DNA of 64,000 nucleotides from positions 25,487,001 through 25,551,000 of the forward strand of contig NC_092673.1 in assembly GCF_964355755.1 (NCBI RefSeq). Direction: 5' to 3'. This DNA comes from Antedon mediterranea. Its lineage: Eukaryota > Echinodermata > Crinoidea > Comatulida > Antedonidae. The notes below the pieces were generated by a model. That model ran no database searches, was not told the DNA's origin, and saw only the letters and a list, made by a program, of their open reading frames with translations. The translations under genes were made by a program, and so were the position numbers. This document shows positions 53,798 through 64,000 of this stretch, one piece after another; within the stretch, counting starts at the first letter, position 1, and each line of letters opens with the position of its first letter.

Positions 53798-53967
53798 TAT
53801 AAGATCTCGTGTAAAATAGACTTTTAAAGCAGGTATGTCCTAAATGCACACAATAAACAGATTCACGTGCTTTTCGATGGACGAAATGTTTAATATTAAA
53901 TAAAAAAGCTCATGGGTGGGATATAATTATTATTTTATATATGTTTTTAATATATTTTATATATATG

Positions 53968-55275
53968 TTATACTTGATCAATACGCACATATTCTTTACC
54001 ATTTAATGGTTCTGTTTGTTCCTCTGTGATATCGTTTAAACACACTTGAAGTTCAGGAGATATATGGTGGTTTTTGTTAGCGTCAATCGTGGTCGAACTG
54101 CCGTTTCCATTGACTGATTTATTTGGTGAGACGAATGACATGACGTTTGTCAATGCGGTAAATTCAGAATTATCTCGGTCTCTGTAAAAAGCTTTACGAC
54201 AGAGAAGGCGCTTAAATCCACTGCGAAATTCAGTGTTTGTGGAATATATCAAAGGGTTAAGTGAACTATTGATCCAACCAAGCCAGACAACAACATAATA
54301 CGTTGTAGGTCCTACGCAATCGCTGCAAAATGGCTTTATACAATTTACAACAAAAAAGGGCAGCCAACAGCAAACGAAGGCACCCATAATTGTTCCAAGC
54401 GTTTTTGCCGCTCGACGCTCACCGCGTGCGTGTTTTTGATGACGTGACAGTTTAGTTTGAAGACGTATCTGCCTTTCCTGTTTTTGTGCTTCTAAATATA
54501 TACGTAAGTACAGACCAACCATGATAGCAGACGGAATGTAAAAGCTAATACAAGACGATATAACGGAGTAATACCTATTTAAGGCGAAATCGCATTTTGG
54601 GATATCACAATCAAGTAGTCCTAAATCTCCTGGTTCCCGGTGTATTTCAGTTAAAACGGGTACAAACGACAAAAGAGCAGAAACTACCCACGCAGTCATT
54701 ATCATTATTCGTGACTTTCTTTTTGTCATTTTACTCTGGTATTGAAACGGCATCATTATAGCCCAATATCTATCCAAACTGATAACAAACAAATTTAAAA
54801 TGGAAGCGGTTGACATCATTATATCCAGCGCCGTGTGTATATCACAAAAACGACCAAACGGCCAATATCCAGCCGTTGTATAAACAACGTTAAAACTCAT
54901 AACAAGTAAAGCGACGAGAACGTCCGAGAAGGCTAATGATACAATGAAATGATTTGTTATTCTTTTCCGTAGATGTCGCCAATTCAATACCGATGCGATG
55001 ACTAGGCAGTTTCCAAAAAACGTTGCAAGTGTTATGCACGTGAGTGCAATACCTGCCGCAACTTGCGCATTGCCCTCTGTAGGGCAAAGTGGATTTCCGG
55101 AAGAATTTGTAGATGATAAATGATCGAATCCATCGTTAATCAAAGCACTTGTTGGAACCCTTAACTCATATGTACTATTTGGTGAATTTTCATCCAACAC
55201 CGCTGTTCTATACGGCGATGTAAGTCCGATTACAGTCACGGAATATAAGTTAGGTTGAACGGCTTTTGTAGACAT
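53968..55275 (-). CDS. DRD1-like: D1-like dopamine / biogenic amine GPCR, intronless
   Basis: A single 435-codon frame encodes a full rhodopsin-class receptor. The N-terminus (about 70 residues) has NST and NSS glycosylation sites and no clear signal peptide. TM1 72-96 (GNCLV), TM2 with Asp118, TM3 with Cys144 and the amine-binding Asp151 in the D1-like string ALDIMMSTASILNLFVISLD, then DRY 168-170, TM5 with Ser240, Ser241 and Ser244 before Pro248 (catechol contacts), TM6 CWLPFF at 303-308, and TM7 NPLIY 340-344. The tail has a likely palmitoylated Cys359 and a moderately long cytoplasmic end. The AQKQ motif after TM5 and the lack of introns also fit D1-type receptors, which couple to Gs. Octopamine-beta or another amine receptor is possible; ligand is inferred. 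The ATG at 55275 opens the frame; a 5' untranslated exon may lie beyond 55320. Confidence 0.88.
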   Translation of the reverse strand: MSTKAVQPNLYSVTVIGLTSPYRTAVLDENSPNSTYELRVPTSALINDGFDHLSSTNSSGNPLCPTEGNAQVAAGIALTCITLATFFGNCLVIASVLNWRHLRKRITNHFIVSLAFSDVLVALLVMSFNVVYTTAGYWPFGRFCDIHTALDIMMSTASILNLFVISLDRYWAIMMPFQYQSKMTKRKSRIMIMTAWVVSALLSFVPVLTEIHREPGDLGLLDCDIPKCDFALNRYYSVISSCISFYIPSAIMVGLYLRIYLEAQKQERQIRLQTKLSRHQKHARGERRAAKTLGTIMGAFVCCWLPFFVVNCIKPFCSDCVGPTTYYVVVWLGWINSSLNPLIYSTNTEFRSGFKRLLCRKAFYRDRDNSEFTALTNVMSFVSPNKSVNGNGSSTTIDANKNHHISPELQVCLNDITEEQTEPLNGKEYVRIDQV

Positions 55276-55387
55276 ATTTGGTGACTTGAAGCGTTCGACC
55301 AGGACACGAGATCCTTACGTTGTGATTTTCATATCATGGCTGTAAAGATATATAAAAAAGAACATGACATTAATACAAAATATACAA

Positions 55388-55520
55388 AAATATTTATAGC
55401 TTGGTGGTTAAGCTGCTTCCAAGGTTCTGGGTTCGAATACTGTCATCTCATGACAAAATAACGACTCCATTCCAAAGATAAAAGTTGGTACTGTTAACAG
55501 TTTGTCACTCTTTGAACAAG
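55388..55520 (+). mobile_element. tRNA-derived SINE, second family
   Basis: ATAGCTTGGTGGTTAAGCTG (A box), TTCTGGGTTCGAATACTG (B box), then AACGACTCCATTCCAAAGAT as in the copies at 28974 and 63560. Lies about 110 bp upstream of the GPCR start codon. Confidence 0.72.
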
Positions 55521-56469
55521 AACAGTGAGTAAATATTCGCTTATGGTAGGTCTATATCGTGGACAGTTTCCTTATAAAAACAAACAAGCACTGTACCCTC
55601 ATTACTGTAAAGTCTACCTTAAGTAAAAAATCAAGAGAAAATCTTAAAATCAAAACCGTATTTACAAGAATGTCAGTAAGTAAGAAGACAACACACTCAT
55701 GGGGATCGTCTTATGCTCAGTTGAGTGGAAATACCAACGCGGTGATGTTCCACGACAGTAATGATTATGTATTAGCTTTTTTATATAGTCATATCCAAAA
55801 CCTCAAACCATTGTTATATCATCAAACAGACTAATACACATTATTAAACCACATTTTGTAAACAGTGCCTTATTTGATCGTTTAATATGGGCCCAGCAGA
55901 AACGATAAAACTAATTGACAAAAGAACCGGAATTTGTAGTCAACAATCAATTGAATCGAATTTCCAAGATAGCCTGGAAGCTTTAGAACCTCCAGAAGAT
56001 ATGATGATCTATAAAATGCGCAAAAATCGATTCTTGTCGCCATAAATAGTCATTTCACGCCTAGGATCCAAAAATAGTTACGAAGAGCTACTCCAGGCCT
56101 ACTCACTATGCAATTATGGCCGTAAAGTCAATCGCCGAGTTCTTTCGTCATTAACTTGGTGGCCTCTGATTTTATCGCATCGAATATTAAGAATGATAGG
56201 CCTATAATAATGTAACACAATGGTGGGTTACTAATTTTAAAGCTATAAATCGAGATGGTTCTAAGTTTGTGTCTAAATTGTGTCTTTGAAGACATTATTT
56301 TAAATATAGAAAAATCTTACTTAATTGATTGAAATTTTCTAAATTCCATTACAAATTGTATCAACGCAAGGAAGTAACGTAAATCGAATTAAAGATTTTG
56401 CACGATACCTAAAATGTAAATTAAAGTTTAAGTCATCTACTCAATTTATTGAATGATATACTTTACTGT

Positions 56470-56915
56470 ACTTACTGCCTACTCAATTTGGTATGTATTG
56501 ATAATAGTAGTTAGTTAGTACTTACTGTAGGCCTACATAATATTATGCACGATAATACCTTATAAAATCAGTTACTCAATTTGGTGTATTGATAATAGTA
56601 GTTAGTTAGTACTTACTGTAGGCCTACATCATGATATGCACGATAATACCTTATAAAATCAGTTACTCAATTTGGTATGTATTGATAATAGTAGTTAGTT
56701 AGTACTTACTGTAGGCCTACATCATGATATGCACGATAATACCTTATAAAATCAGCTACACAATTTGGTATGTATTTATAATAGTAGTTAGTTAGTTAGT
56801 ACTTACTGTAGGTCTACATCATGATATGCACGATAATACCTTATAAAATCAGCTACACAATTTGGTATGTATTTATAATAGTAGTTAGTTAGTTAGTACT
56901 TACTGTAGGCTTACA
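56470..56915. repeat. Tandem array, unit about 105-120 bp
   Basis: Four to five units containing CTCAATTTGGTATGTATTGA, TAATAGTAGTTAGTTAGTAC, TTACTGTAGGCCTACATCAT and GCACGATAATACCTTATAAA. Later units gain an extra TTAG. Confidence 0.93.
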
Positions 56916-57861
56916 CCGTATTTCCAAAACAGACGAACAAGTACAATCACATAAAATCTTGCAACTCACATTTATTGTAAAAAAACACGTATTTTTATTT
57001 TACAAAACTCAATTGTCACACTTGAAACTAAATCAGACGGTAACATGTTGGCGGCAAACGTGATGGAATCAAAAAGATAGCTAAACAGTTCTTCACTCCA
57101 GAGTACGATCATTGCGTACCATGCTGATATCACAATATTAGACGTGTTTACTTTACTAAGCATCTTCCACAGCCTTTACCAAACTGACCAGCGTAGCCTA
57201 TTGTCATATCGAAGCAGATAGACGGCTTTGTGTTTAATAACACTTAACCTGTTGAACAACATGCAAAATACATATCGATTTGTTTGAATGTCAAACAGCT
57301 ACAGATGCCTGCGAGGCGTTATACGCTCTCCCTGGACAACACAACCAATTTGCAGGTCATTTACACCTTGTCAAAATATGTTTACATATAAAAAAAAAAC
57401 TTTTGACCGAAGTTCGTAGTCAGTTTACTTAATTTAACGTTTATCATCGACATGATAATAATAATAATAATACTAATAGAATATAACATATAACATAAAT
57501 GTTTTTAATTGGTCAATATTAAAGCCGTATAAACACATTTAATAAGTTGATGGTAGGCATACCTCACAGCGCATGCGTAATTATGAAATAATTTGGATAC
57601 GGTAGTGTGTAAAATAGGCTTTATATTAGCAATAGGTTCTCTAGCGTATGCCTAAACCATAATACAGCGCGTACAATAAAATTATATATCAAAGGGCAAT
57701 TTAAAATAAATATAATCCAGTAAATATTAACAGAAATGTATTTTTTAGAGCCTGGATGGCAGACCATCTGGGAATGTAGTATAGAGCTGGGGGTCCCATC
57801 AGGCGTTTAAAATCAGCACTGCTAACTCTTATAGCAGCCCCTGCATCTAGTATCCGCCTCA

Positions 57862-57970
57862 GATAAATATTTTGGCACACATGGCGTTTCATACGTATAC
57901 TACCTGAGCTTGTATTTCAAAATTCAAAAACGTCGACTGGTGGACTAACAAAAAAGACAATAATAAATAT
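57862..57970. repeat. Repeat G copy 1
   Basis: TTTTGGCACACATGGCGTTT, CATACGTATACTACCTGAGC, CGTCGACTGGTGGACTAACA and AAAGACAATAATAAATA. It lacks the CAGACTTGGGGCAAGTCTAG terminus present in the other copies. Confidence 0.75.
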
Positions 57971-58174
57971 ATATAAAACGTATCATGCCTTTTCTCTGAC
58001 CAAGAAGGACACTAGACGACAGAAACCATCGATCAATGATAATAGGTAATGTAGGCCTAATGACATTGTTGTTTGCGACAGACTTCGGCCATACAATAAA
58101 AATCATTGTATAAACATTAGAATTGTTAAACTAGAGAACTTGACTAATGCAAAGCTATTTTTCACGTTTGATTG

Positions 58175-58365
58175 TGATTAGTCTGGGTTCTAGACCAAAT
58201 TTTGACTTAATATTAGTAAAAAGATAAATATTTTGGCATATATGGCGTTTCATACGTATACTACTTGGGCTTTTATTTTCAGACAAAAATCGAAACGTCG
58301 ACTGGTGGACTAACAAAAAGACAATAATAAATACAGACTTGGGGCAAGTCTAGATTGTGGTTAGT
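58175..58365. repeat. Repeat G copy 2
   Basis: Starts near GTCTGGGTTCTAGACC, contains the GGCATATATGGCGTTTCATA and CGTCGACTGGTGGACTAACA phrases, and ends with the hairpin AGACTTGGGGCAAGTCT followed by AG. It provides the empty site for the insertion seen in copy 3. Confidence 0.8.
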
Positions 58366-58637
58366 GAAATAAACATATGAAAATATTATTTACAATATAC
58401 ATCTATCGATGTTCATGGTTTTTACATCAATATTAACGATGTTTGTGGTTCACTTGACTTTCATATAATCCTAAATTGATTCGATAGATTAGTCATAACT
58501 GATTGTTTCAGTTGTTGTTGTTGTTACTTTAGAGTTTCACAGAAACACACACATGTTGATTAACTTTGACTTGTTCTTGTTTGATTATACAATGTGATCG
58601 GTAGTACACGATAATCACAACATACTCCTCCTAATGT

Positions 58638-58653
58638 GGGGGGGGGGGGGGGG
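58638..58653 (+). repeat. G16 homopolymer
   Basis: Uninterrupted run of 16 G, equal in length to the C16 run at 37907. Possible assembly-sensitive site. Confidence 0.9.
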
Positions 58654-59290
58654 TGGCGGCACCTCTTACAGGGGACACTCCTATTAATGAGAGACACATT
58701 TCTTAATAACGATTCTACTGTATAGCAATTCATAAACAATTTAAGTATGGTAGTAGTTTTACATTAGAGAAAAAACTCCATGATGCAAATAATTTTACTA
58801 ATTTTGTACCAGATTTTGAGGGTTACGGGTGGGGGACGAAATGGGTTCTGTATATAGATATTCACAGTATCCTAAGAAGATTCCGTAATATACAGCATCG
58901 AATGTGATACAGTCTTATGAGATTTTGCTACTGATGAAATAATTGTTGTACCCGAGATAGAGCACTAGACATTGGGTTGAGTGTTACATGTGATACCGGT
59001 ATATTAACAATTATAAACATTATCCAACGCAAGAAGAAAATAAACATTTTATTTAACTGCGACGACGCTTACTTCTCGAGGTAAGCTGATTTGTTCTTTA
59101 AAGTAGAAATTAATTTCTTTAGCACTTTGTGACTAAATGATAAATTGGCTTGATTAATTTAAAGCTGAAATTATTTATTATTTAAATATATAGAATTTAA
59201 CAACAACTCTTCGCCACAAGGGGGGTATTAGTCATTAAATCTTCATCACTGAACTTCAAAGACTTTAAACACCGCATAACTAAACTACCA

Positions 59291-59743
59291 ATGGCGTTAA
59301 AACAGTGGCTAAAAGAATACGTCTTGTTCAAAGTATATACAATTATAAAGTGTATTGAATGTTTAATGTATATAAAATATTCAGGTATATCGAGCTTTCA
59401 AGTCTTGCATTACAGCTATATAAAAGGGCGGCCGCAGGCTACATCAATTTCCAGATTGCAACTCTGTGTTATCCTCTTATATACCAACGTTATTCTAAAT
59501 ATAATAGCAGTATTATTTTATATTACACATAAGAGGGAACCCGCTCCAATCCCCCATCCCAAAAAACACTTCTTTGAGACGGGGTTTAAAGTGGGCCTAC
59601 AGGATAGTTTAACACTTTCAGTTCCGGTCATTTTGATACCGGACCCCGTTTGTTTAGATTGTAAAAACGTACAAATGCTCTTACCTGTCCATTCCCTGGC
59701 ATTTTATATTCTTATACTTATAGCACAGAGAAATAAAAAATAA
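59291..59743 (+). CDS. Unsupported 150-codon ORF
   Basis: The longest open frame in the right end. Hydrophobic stretches occur (LQLCVILLYTNVILNIIAVL, SLAFYILILIAQ) and there are several cysteines, but nothing resembles a known family and splice or promoter support is lacking. Chance remains likely in this AT-rich region; kept only because of its length. Confidence 0.15.
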   Translation: MALKQWLKEYVLFKVYTIIKCIECLMYIKYSGISSFQVLHYSYIKGRPQATSISRLQLCVILLYTNVILNIIAVLFYITHKREPAPIPHPKKHFFETGFKVGLQDSLTLSVPVILIPDPVCLDCKNVQMLLPVHSLAFYILILIAQRNKK

Positions 59744-61184
59744 CTTATTTTGCCATGCTTATAGTAATAATCTCAATAATATGTCTGGTTGTCTCTCCTG
59801 GGACAGGAAGATTGAGGCAAAGGCCTATTCTTTCTTATTTATTCCGTATATGGTCTAGCTTTCGGTAGCAACAGCTCGGTAAATGTTAATAATTGTCGAA
59901 GAAAGTAATATGGCTGAAGGAAAGTTGAACGTTTAAATACATTCTTTAGCTGAGGGAGTACTCAAATAGACGAATGCTTTATCATGAATAAGAAGATAAC
60001 CATCGGTCACTAGATGACCATCTGACACTATAGAAGATGACCAGTCGGCAACTTCAAACAAATTCAAAACAATAGCATTTCTTACCTTCATTAATTCGCA
60101 GACATTTTAGATATTCTTCTGGAAATGATAATATACTTTCTTTAAAGTTAAACATGAAAAATACTAAAAAGAAATCAATAATGCGTTGTTCTTAAAAGCT
60201 ACACGAAATCAAAATAAACAGTTGTTGTTGAATTGACGCTTCTTATAGAATACTGTATCACCATGCATGGAGGAACATAATATCAATATAATGGTTATAC
60301 CGGAAATGCGTATTTACACAGAACGACATAAAACACAACAACAATTACATTATGTAGTAACAACACAGAGGCTTAGGAATAGATCGATCGTTTTACCTTG
60401 ACTTTGGTCTAGTTTAATATAGCAATAGAAAGATCCGTATGCGTCATAAGGAAAAAGATCAGAAACTACGAAATCATTATCGACTGTCAGAACATGAACA
60501 AACGTTAGGCCAATCATGGGTAACCGTAACAGGAACAGACCTTACACTTACAGTAGCCTATTGTATTGTTCACAATGTTATCTCAGTTAGTTACTGTTTG
60601 TTGAAAAAAATAATATAGGCCTAATATTCATTCTTATGAGCGCATAGATCTCGATGTGCTGTATAAAATTGATGGCAGAAAAGGCAACATAAATGGTTAA
60701 AAAGGTTGTTAGAAAAGACAGCCTTCAATTGTAGTTGTATGCCGACATACATAAGAATTTCTTTCAGAAATAAAAAATTAAGTAATTCGAATGTTCGCAA
60801 TTGCTAAAAGAACACTGCATAACACCATGATAATTGGAGCAGTCAAAATGAGTGCCGCGATCAAATAAAAGTCGCGTTGAAACCGCTGAAAATGTCATAG
60901 CGGCACTTAATTCATTAATTATAGTACTGCAATGGGACCTATGAAGCTTAATTGAAATGAAAAATTTGTTTCAAATCATAACGTTAATTTTAGAAAAATC
61001 TATCAGCTTATCAAGCTATAGTCAATTACAACAACACTAAAAACAATCCGTAATAATTAAAATAGATACCGTACATTTTATGTTTTAAACGTGCATAATG
61101 ACATGAGGTTGTGGATCCTGCTTTCTTTTAAGCAATTGTCAATAGCGTATGCGTGTGAATCTTGAATACCATGTACATATGTCT

Positions 61185-61505
61185 AGTTAGTCTTGGGTTC
61201 TAGACCGAAATTAGTGAAAAGATAAATTAATATTTTGGCACATATGGCGTTTCATACGTATAATATATAAGCAAGTAGTATTCATAGAAAAATCGAAACG
61301 CCGACTGGTGGACTAATAATTACATATATAATAATTACATAAAAACATAAACAAGGCCATATACATGGCTGCAGTCGCGTTCTCAAATTTGACCAACCGA
61401 CCGACCAATCTATCGACCAACCGACCGACATAGTAAGCTGTTGAGTCGCGTTTGCACGCGACTAAAAAGACAATAACTACAGACTTGGGGCAAATCTAAG
61501 GGCTA
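61185..61505. repeat. Repeat G copy 3, interrupted
   Basis: Same phrases as copy 2 (TTGGGTTCTAGACCGAAATT, GGCACATATGGCGTTTCATA, CGCCGACTGGTGGACTAA, CAGACTTGGGGCAAATCTAA), but a foreign segment of about 150 bp separates GGACTAA from AGACAATAAC. Confidence 0.8.
61348..61467 (+). repeat. Rolling-end element copy 3, inserted in repeat G
   Basis: ACAAGGCCATATACATGGCT at the start, CCGACCGACATAGTAAGCTG, then GAGTCGCGTTTGCACGCGAC ending CTAAAAA. Same ends as the copies at 24.7 and 45.9 kb. An AT-rich segment at 61318-61347 precedes it and may belong to the insertion. Confidence 0.78.
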
Positions 61506-62002
61506 GTGTTCATTTTACAACAAATATTTAACGCAATAACACAACATTAGGTCTTCGATAACAGGCGGACATTAGTCACACTAAAAAATAGTGGATAAAA
61601 ATGTATAATCCTAAAAATCAATTTAAATGCTTATTCTTTACTTTAATTGTAAGAAAAAAGAGAGGTCTCACACAGCTCTTAGTGTCCGTTATAATTTTGA
61701 GGAATATTAAAAATGAACCTTGAGCCCCGGAGGTTGATCTTGTTAGTCAAATGGTACTGTACAACCTTATTTTCAGAATAACAATTTAACTGCCGGAACA
61801 CAACTTAATTTATTCATGACACTAATTCATCGTGTCATTCATCTAAAAAGTAGTTCAGGGTACATTATTTAGGCATGTGTTGTAATTTATGTTCATCTTC
61901 ATTAATTATACGGTATAGTGTGCCTAAGCCGGATATGAGTTCCAGTTCCAGTAGAGTCCTGAAGGAATCTTTCTTGTCTAGCGAAATTAATGAAAATTTA
62001 AA

Positions 62003-62087
62003 TGTGAAAAATAGACGTTTATGTGTACAGTCGTTTATGTATATTAACTGTGCATAAACGACTGTACATTGACGTCTATTTTCCACA
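62003..62087. ncRNA. Long imperfect hairpin, possible structured RNA
   Basis: Arms 62003-62039 and 62053-62087 pair over about 35 bp (TGTGAAAAATAGACG with CGTCTATTTTCCACA; GTACAGTCGTTTATG with CATAAACGACTGTAC), with one small bulge and a loop of about 13 bases. Size and shape resemble a miRNA precursor, but a small inverted-repeat transposon relic would look the same. No expression evidence. Confidence 0.3.
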
Positions 62088-62124
62088 GTGGCATTTTGTC
62101 ATTAAAAGTACTTAACGTTCTTTT

Positions 62125-62400
62125 TTTTTTTTTGTCTGTTTTACATTTGGTTTGTGCTCACTACGGACCCACGCTGGCCACAGTCAAGCCTACCATGAAC
62201 GATGGGCTGGCTGAGATGGACCAACCGGGGTAGTTCTCCCCTACTATTCCGAAAGATACACTGGTTTATTTGAAGTTCACACGAAGCAGATGTGTACACT
62301 GGACCTTATCCGAGAAGACTTGGACAGTGCTCATGTGTCATTCACTATCTTGATCATGGAGTAGCACTCAAACTGGGACAGAATGCCTTTAATAAAACAA
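62125..62400 (-). mobile_element. SINE sharing the central domain of the 14.5 kb SINE
   Basis: Read on the minus strand: GGTCCAGTGTACACATCTGC, TATCTTTCGGAATAGTAGGG and AACTACCCCGGT match the central domain at 14650-14740. The flanks (GTTTGAGTGCTACTCCATGA before, CAGCCAGCCCATCGTTCATG after) are different. Confidence 0.65.
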
Positions 62401-63559
62401 GAAATATTTCTTACAAAAAACGCTGCTCGCTTATTGAAAAATATTTTTTATTTCAAATGTTTTTGAATGTGTCATTTTATTGTCACATAATAGTTATTTT
62501 ACCTGAAAAAAATTTAATTTAAAGCAACAAATACTTAAATTGTCTGTCAGACAATGGTTTTTGGGTTTCTTTTCTTTTTTTTATACGTGAATAAATATTA
62601 TTTTTTTGTTACAGAAGTGAATACTCAATTTCTGTCACTTTAGTTAATTTTATTGCTAAGGTCAAATCTGGGGGTCACTTCATCACCCTAGATATTTCAA
62701 TTGTGAAGTATCCTATTACTAACACAAACTTTAATGGACTGTTTTGATAATAATTCAATGAATATCTGACAGTGAATATACCAGAAATGCTTAGGGATTT
62801 GTAATTTTAGCATGACATGTCCTAATAGACTCTTTCCCAGACGTTTTTTGGGTCTACTGTAGCAGCTGGAATCAATAAATCATAGTGGAGTTTCCATTTT
62901 CACAAAACTGTCTGTCCTTAGAACTATAACTGCTGCTTGCTTTAGCTTCTGATTTAGTAGTCCTAATGGGACGTAGCGGGCTAGAGCAGCAGCGTGATTA
63001 ATAATCTACGCTAGTTTACCGTTTTTCAAGTCCTTCGTTTCTAGCCTATTCGCGGTTATTTCCATTTTGTTATATTTTACTCATCTTCTACTAAACGGAA
63101 ACGATTTGTGTTCATAAATGTCTATTCTACAACATCCTTCTACGATTAGAGTTTTTTCACCCAATAATAGTTCAACAAAAAGCCTCAAGGAATCAATAAA
63201 AGCCAGAAATAGTTATGATCAAAATGTAAAGAAAAGATTCAACCAAAATCTAATAGATATGTTTTGGTTAAAATCTGATTAAACTTTAGTAGTGTAACAT
63301 GCATGGTTATTAGAAAGCAGCAGAATATGATTGTTATTGCTGTTTGATATTGTCATCTACATTAATCAAAGGGATTATGACAGAAACGGGAAGCATCGCA
63401 TATTCTCGTTACAACAGTAATTAAATTAAACGAACCGCGACCTCAAAAGCAAAAAAAGTAATAAAATACAAAGCAAATGGCAAGTAACGGATTCAAGCAC
63501 AATAGCGCAGATGTTACAGGGAAATTAATTTATTAAAACAATATTCATGAGGATGTAAG

Positions 63560-63745
63560 TGGAGTATGGCTTGGTGGTTGTGATGCTTGGCTACCACTCC
63601 AAGGGTCCTGGGTTCCCGTCACGTTCACGTCAGGATTTTTTTCTAAGGACAAAATTACAACTCCACTCCCAAAGACTTGTGATATGACTTTGTTTATATA
63701 GAGCAGCTTTTTTCTTCACCCTCATTAAATATGGTAAAAAAATAG
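63560..63745 (+). mobile_element. tRNA-derived SINE, second family
   Basis: ATGGCTTGGTGGTTGTGATG (A box), GGGTCCTGGGTTCCCGTCAC (eroded B box), ATTACAACTCCACTCCCAAA and CACCCTCATTAAATATGGTA with an A-rich end, matching the copy at 28974. Confidence 0.75.
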
Positions 63746-63875
63746 ACACTATTGAAGGGATTACAGATGACGCAACCTTCTCGTTGTCGTCTGGGACATC
63801 ACTAGGGGAATGTAACCATTTTTTAGGAGACACCTCGATTAAGGTCACCCTATTCCCATTGCTGTATGTCCACAC

Positions 63876-63945
63876 TATCTATTTCCGAAGTATCATAATA
63901 TTTGGTAATACAGCATCTCATTTATATCACATAACTGAAGCGCCC
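63876..63945. repeat. MITE-C end (copy 3)
   Basis: TATCTATTTCCGAAGTATCA followed by ATTTGGTAATACAGCATCTC and ATATCACAT; the second inverted end is absent before the window edge. Confidence 0.65.
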
Positions 63946-64000
63946 ATGACTCTCATCTCATCTCCTAGTAACGCTATAGAAACTCAGTCATGAACGAAAA

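Larger units (their letters stand above)
47636..53967. other. Intergenic, actin-like gene to GPCR
   Basis: No supported gene in 6.3 kb. Contents: a second block of the 27-bp satellite, two copies of repeat F, a MITE-F, an AAT microsatellite at 51427-51469, a MITE-C and four MITE-B copies clustered at 52-53.8 kb. The rest is AT-rich and unassigned. Confidence 0.5.
55276..64000. other. Gene-poor right end
   Basis: 8.7 kb downstream of the GPCR start with no supported coding gene. Holds three SINEs, a tandem array, three copies of repeat G, a rolling-end element, a long hairpin, a G16 run and a MITE-C end. The longest frame (59291-59743) lacks support. GPCR promoter elements presumably lie in the first kilobase but were not identified. 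Confidence 0.5.

Noticed and set aside
55887-56045. 52-codon plus-strand frame starting MGPAETIKLIDKRTG
   Set aside because: Composition looks protein-like, but it is short, with no homologue, splice site or neighbour to support it.

Overview
The window is AT-rich eukaryotic DNA with short GT..AG-spliced exons, long repeat-filled introns and dense small transposons. Gene content points to a marine invertebrate deuterostome: a Golgi FAM20-type kinase, a HOPX-like homeobox gene, an ANKRD55 orthologue, ATP synthase subunit k and a D1-type amine receptor. Abundant TAGGCCTA-type motifs fit the same picture. I would guess an echinoderm, but the species is inference only. There is no bacterial, organellar or CRISPR signal.

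Layout: (1) 367-3904 (+), the last eight exons of a FAM20B-like kinase whose 5' end is missing or unresolved. (2) 6662-10547 (-), a two-exon HOPX-like homeodomain-only gene with a 3.6 kb intron. (3) 14335-31360 (-), a ten-exon ANKRD55 orthologue whose introns hold SINEs, a LINE fragment, MITEs, a TTAA-flanked inverted-repeat element and three tandem arrays. (4) 35310-35815 (-), the two-exon ATP5MK/DAPIT gene. (5) 38239-40496 and 42012-43559 (+), a tandem pair of small proline-rich genes with the same three-exon structure. (6) 44098-47635 (+), a four-exon divergent actin-like gene with a shortened D-loop. (7) 53968-55275 (-), an intronless D1-like dopamine/amine GPCR. (8) 55276-64000, no confident gene; repeats, SINEs and one long imperfect hairpin.

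The genes do not form a pathway; this is ordinary mixed chromosomal content. Exon models were built by hand, checking splice sites and reading phase at every junction, so phases are internally consistent, but no transcript evidence was available. Protein families were recognised from remembered homologues, not from a search.

The most interesting points are the HOPX-like gene that keeps the DNA-contacting WFQNR motif lost in vertebrate HOPX, the unrecognised proline-rich gene pair, the actin-like protein with a reduced D-loop and no His73, and several short mobile elements whose boundaries can be read from internal empty sites or target duplications.
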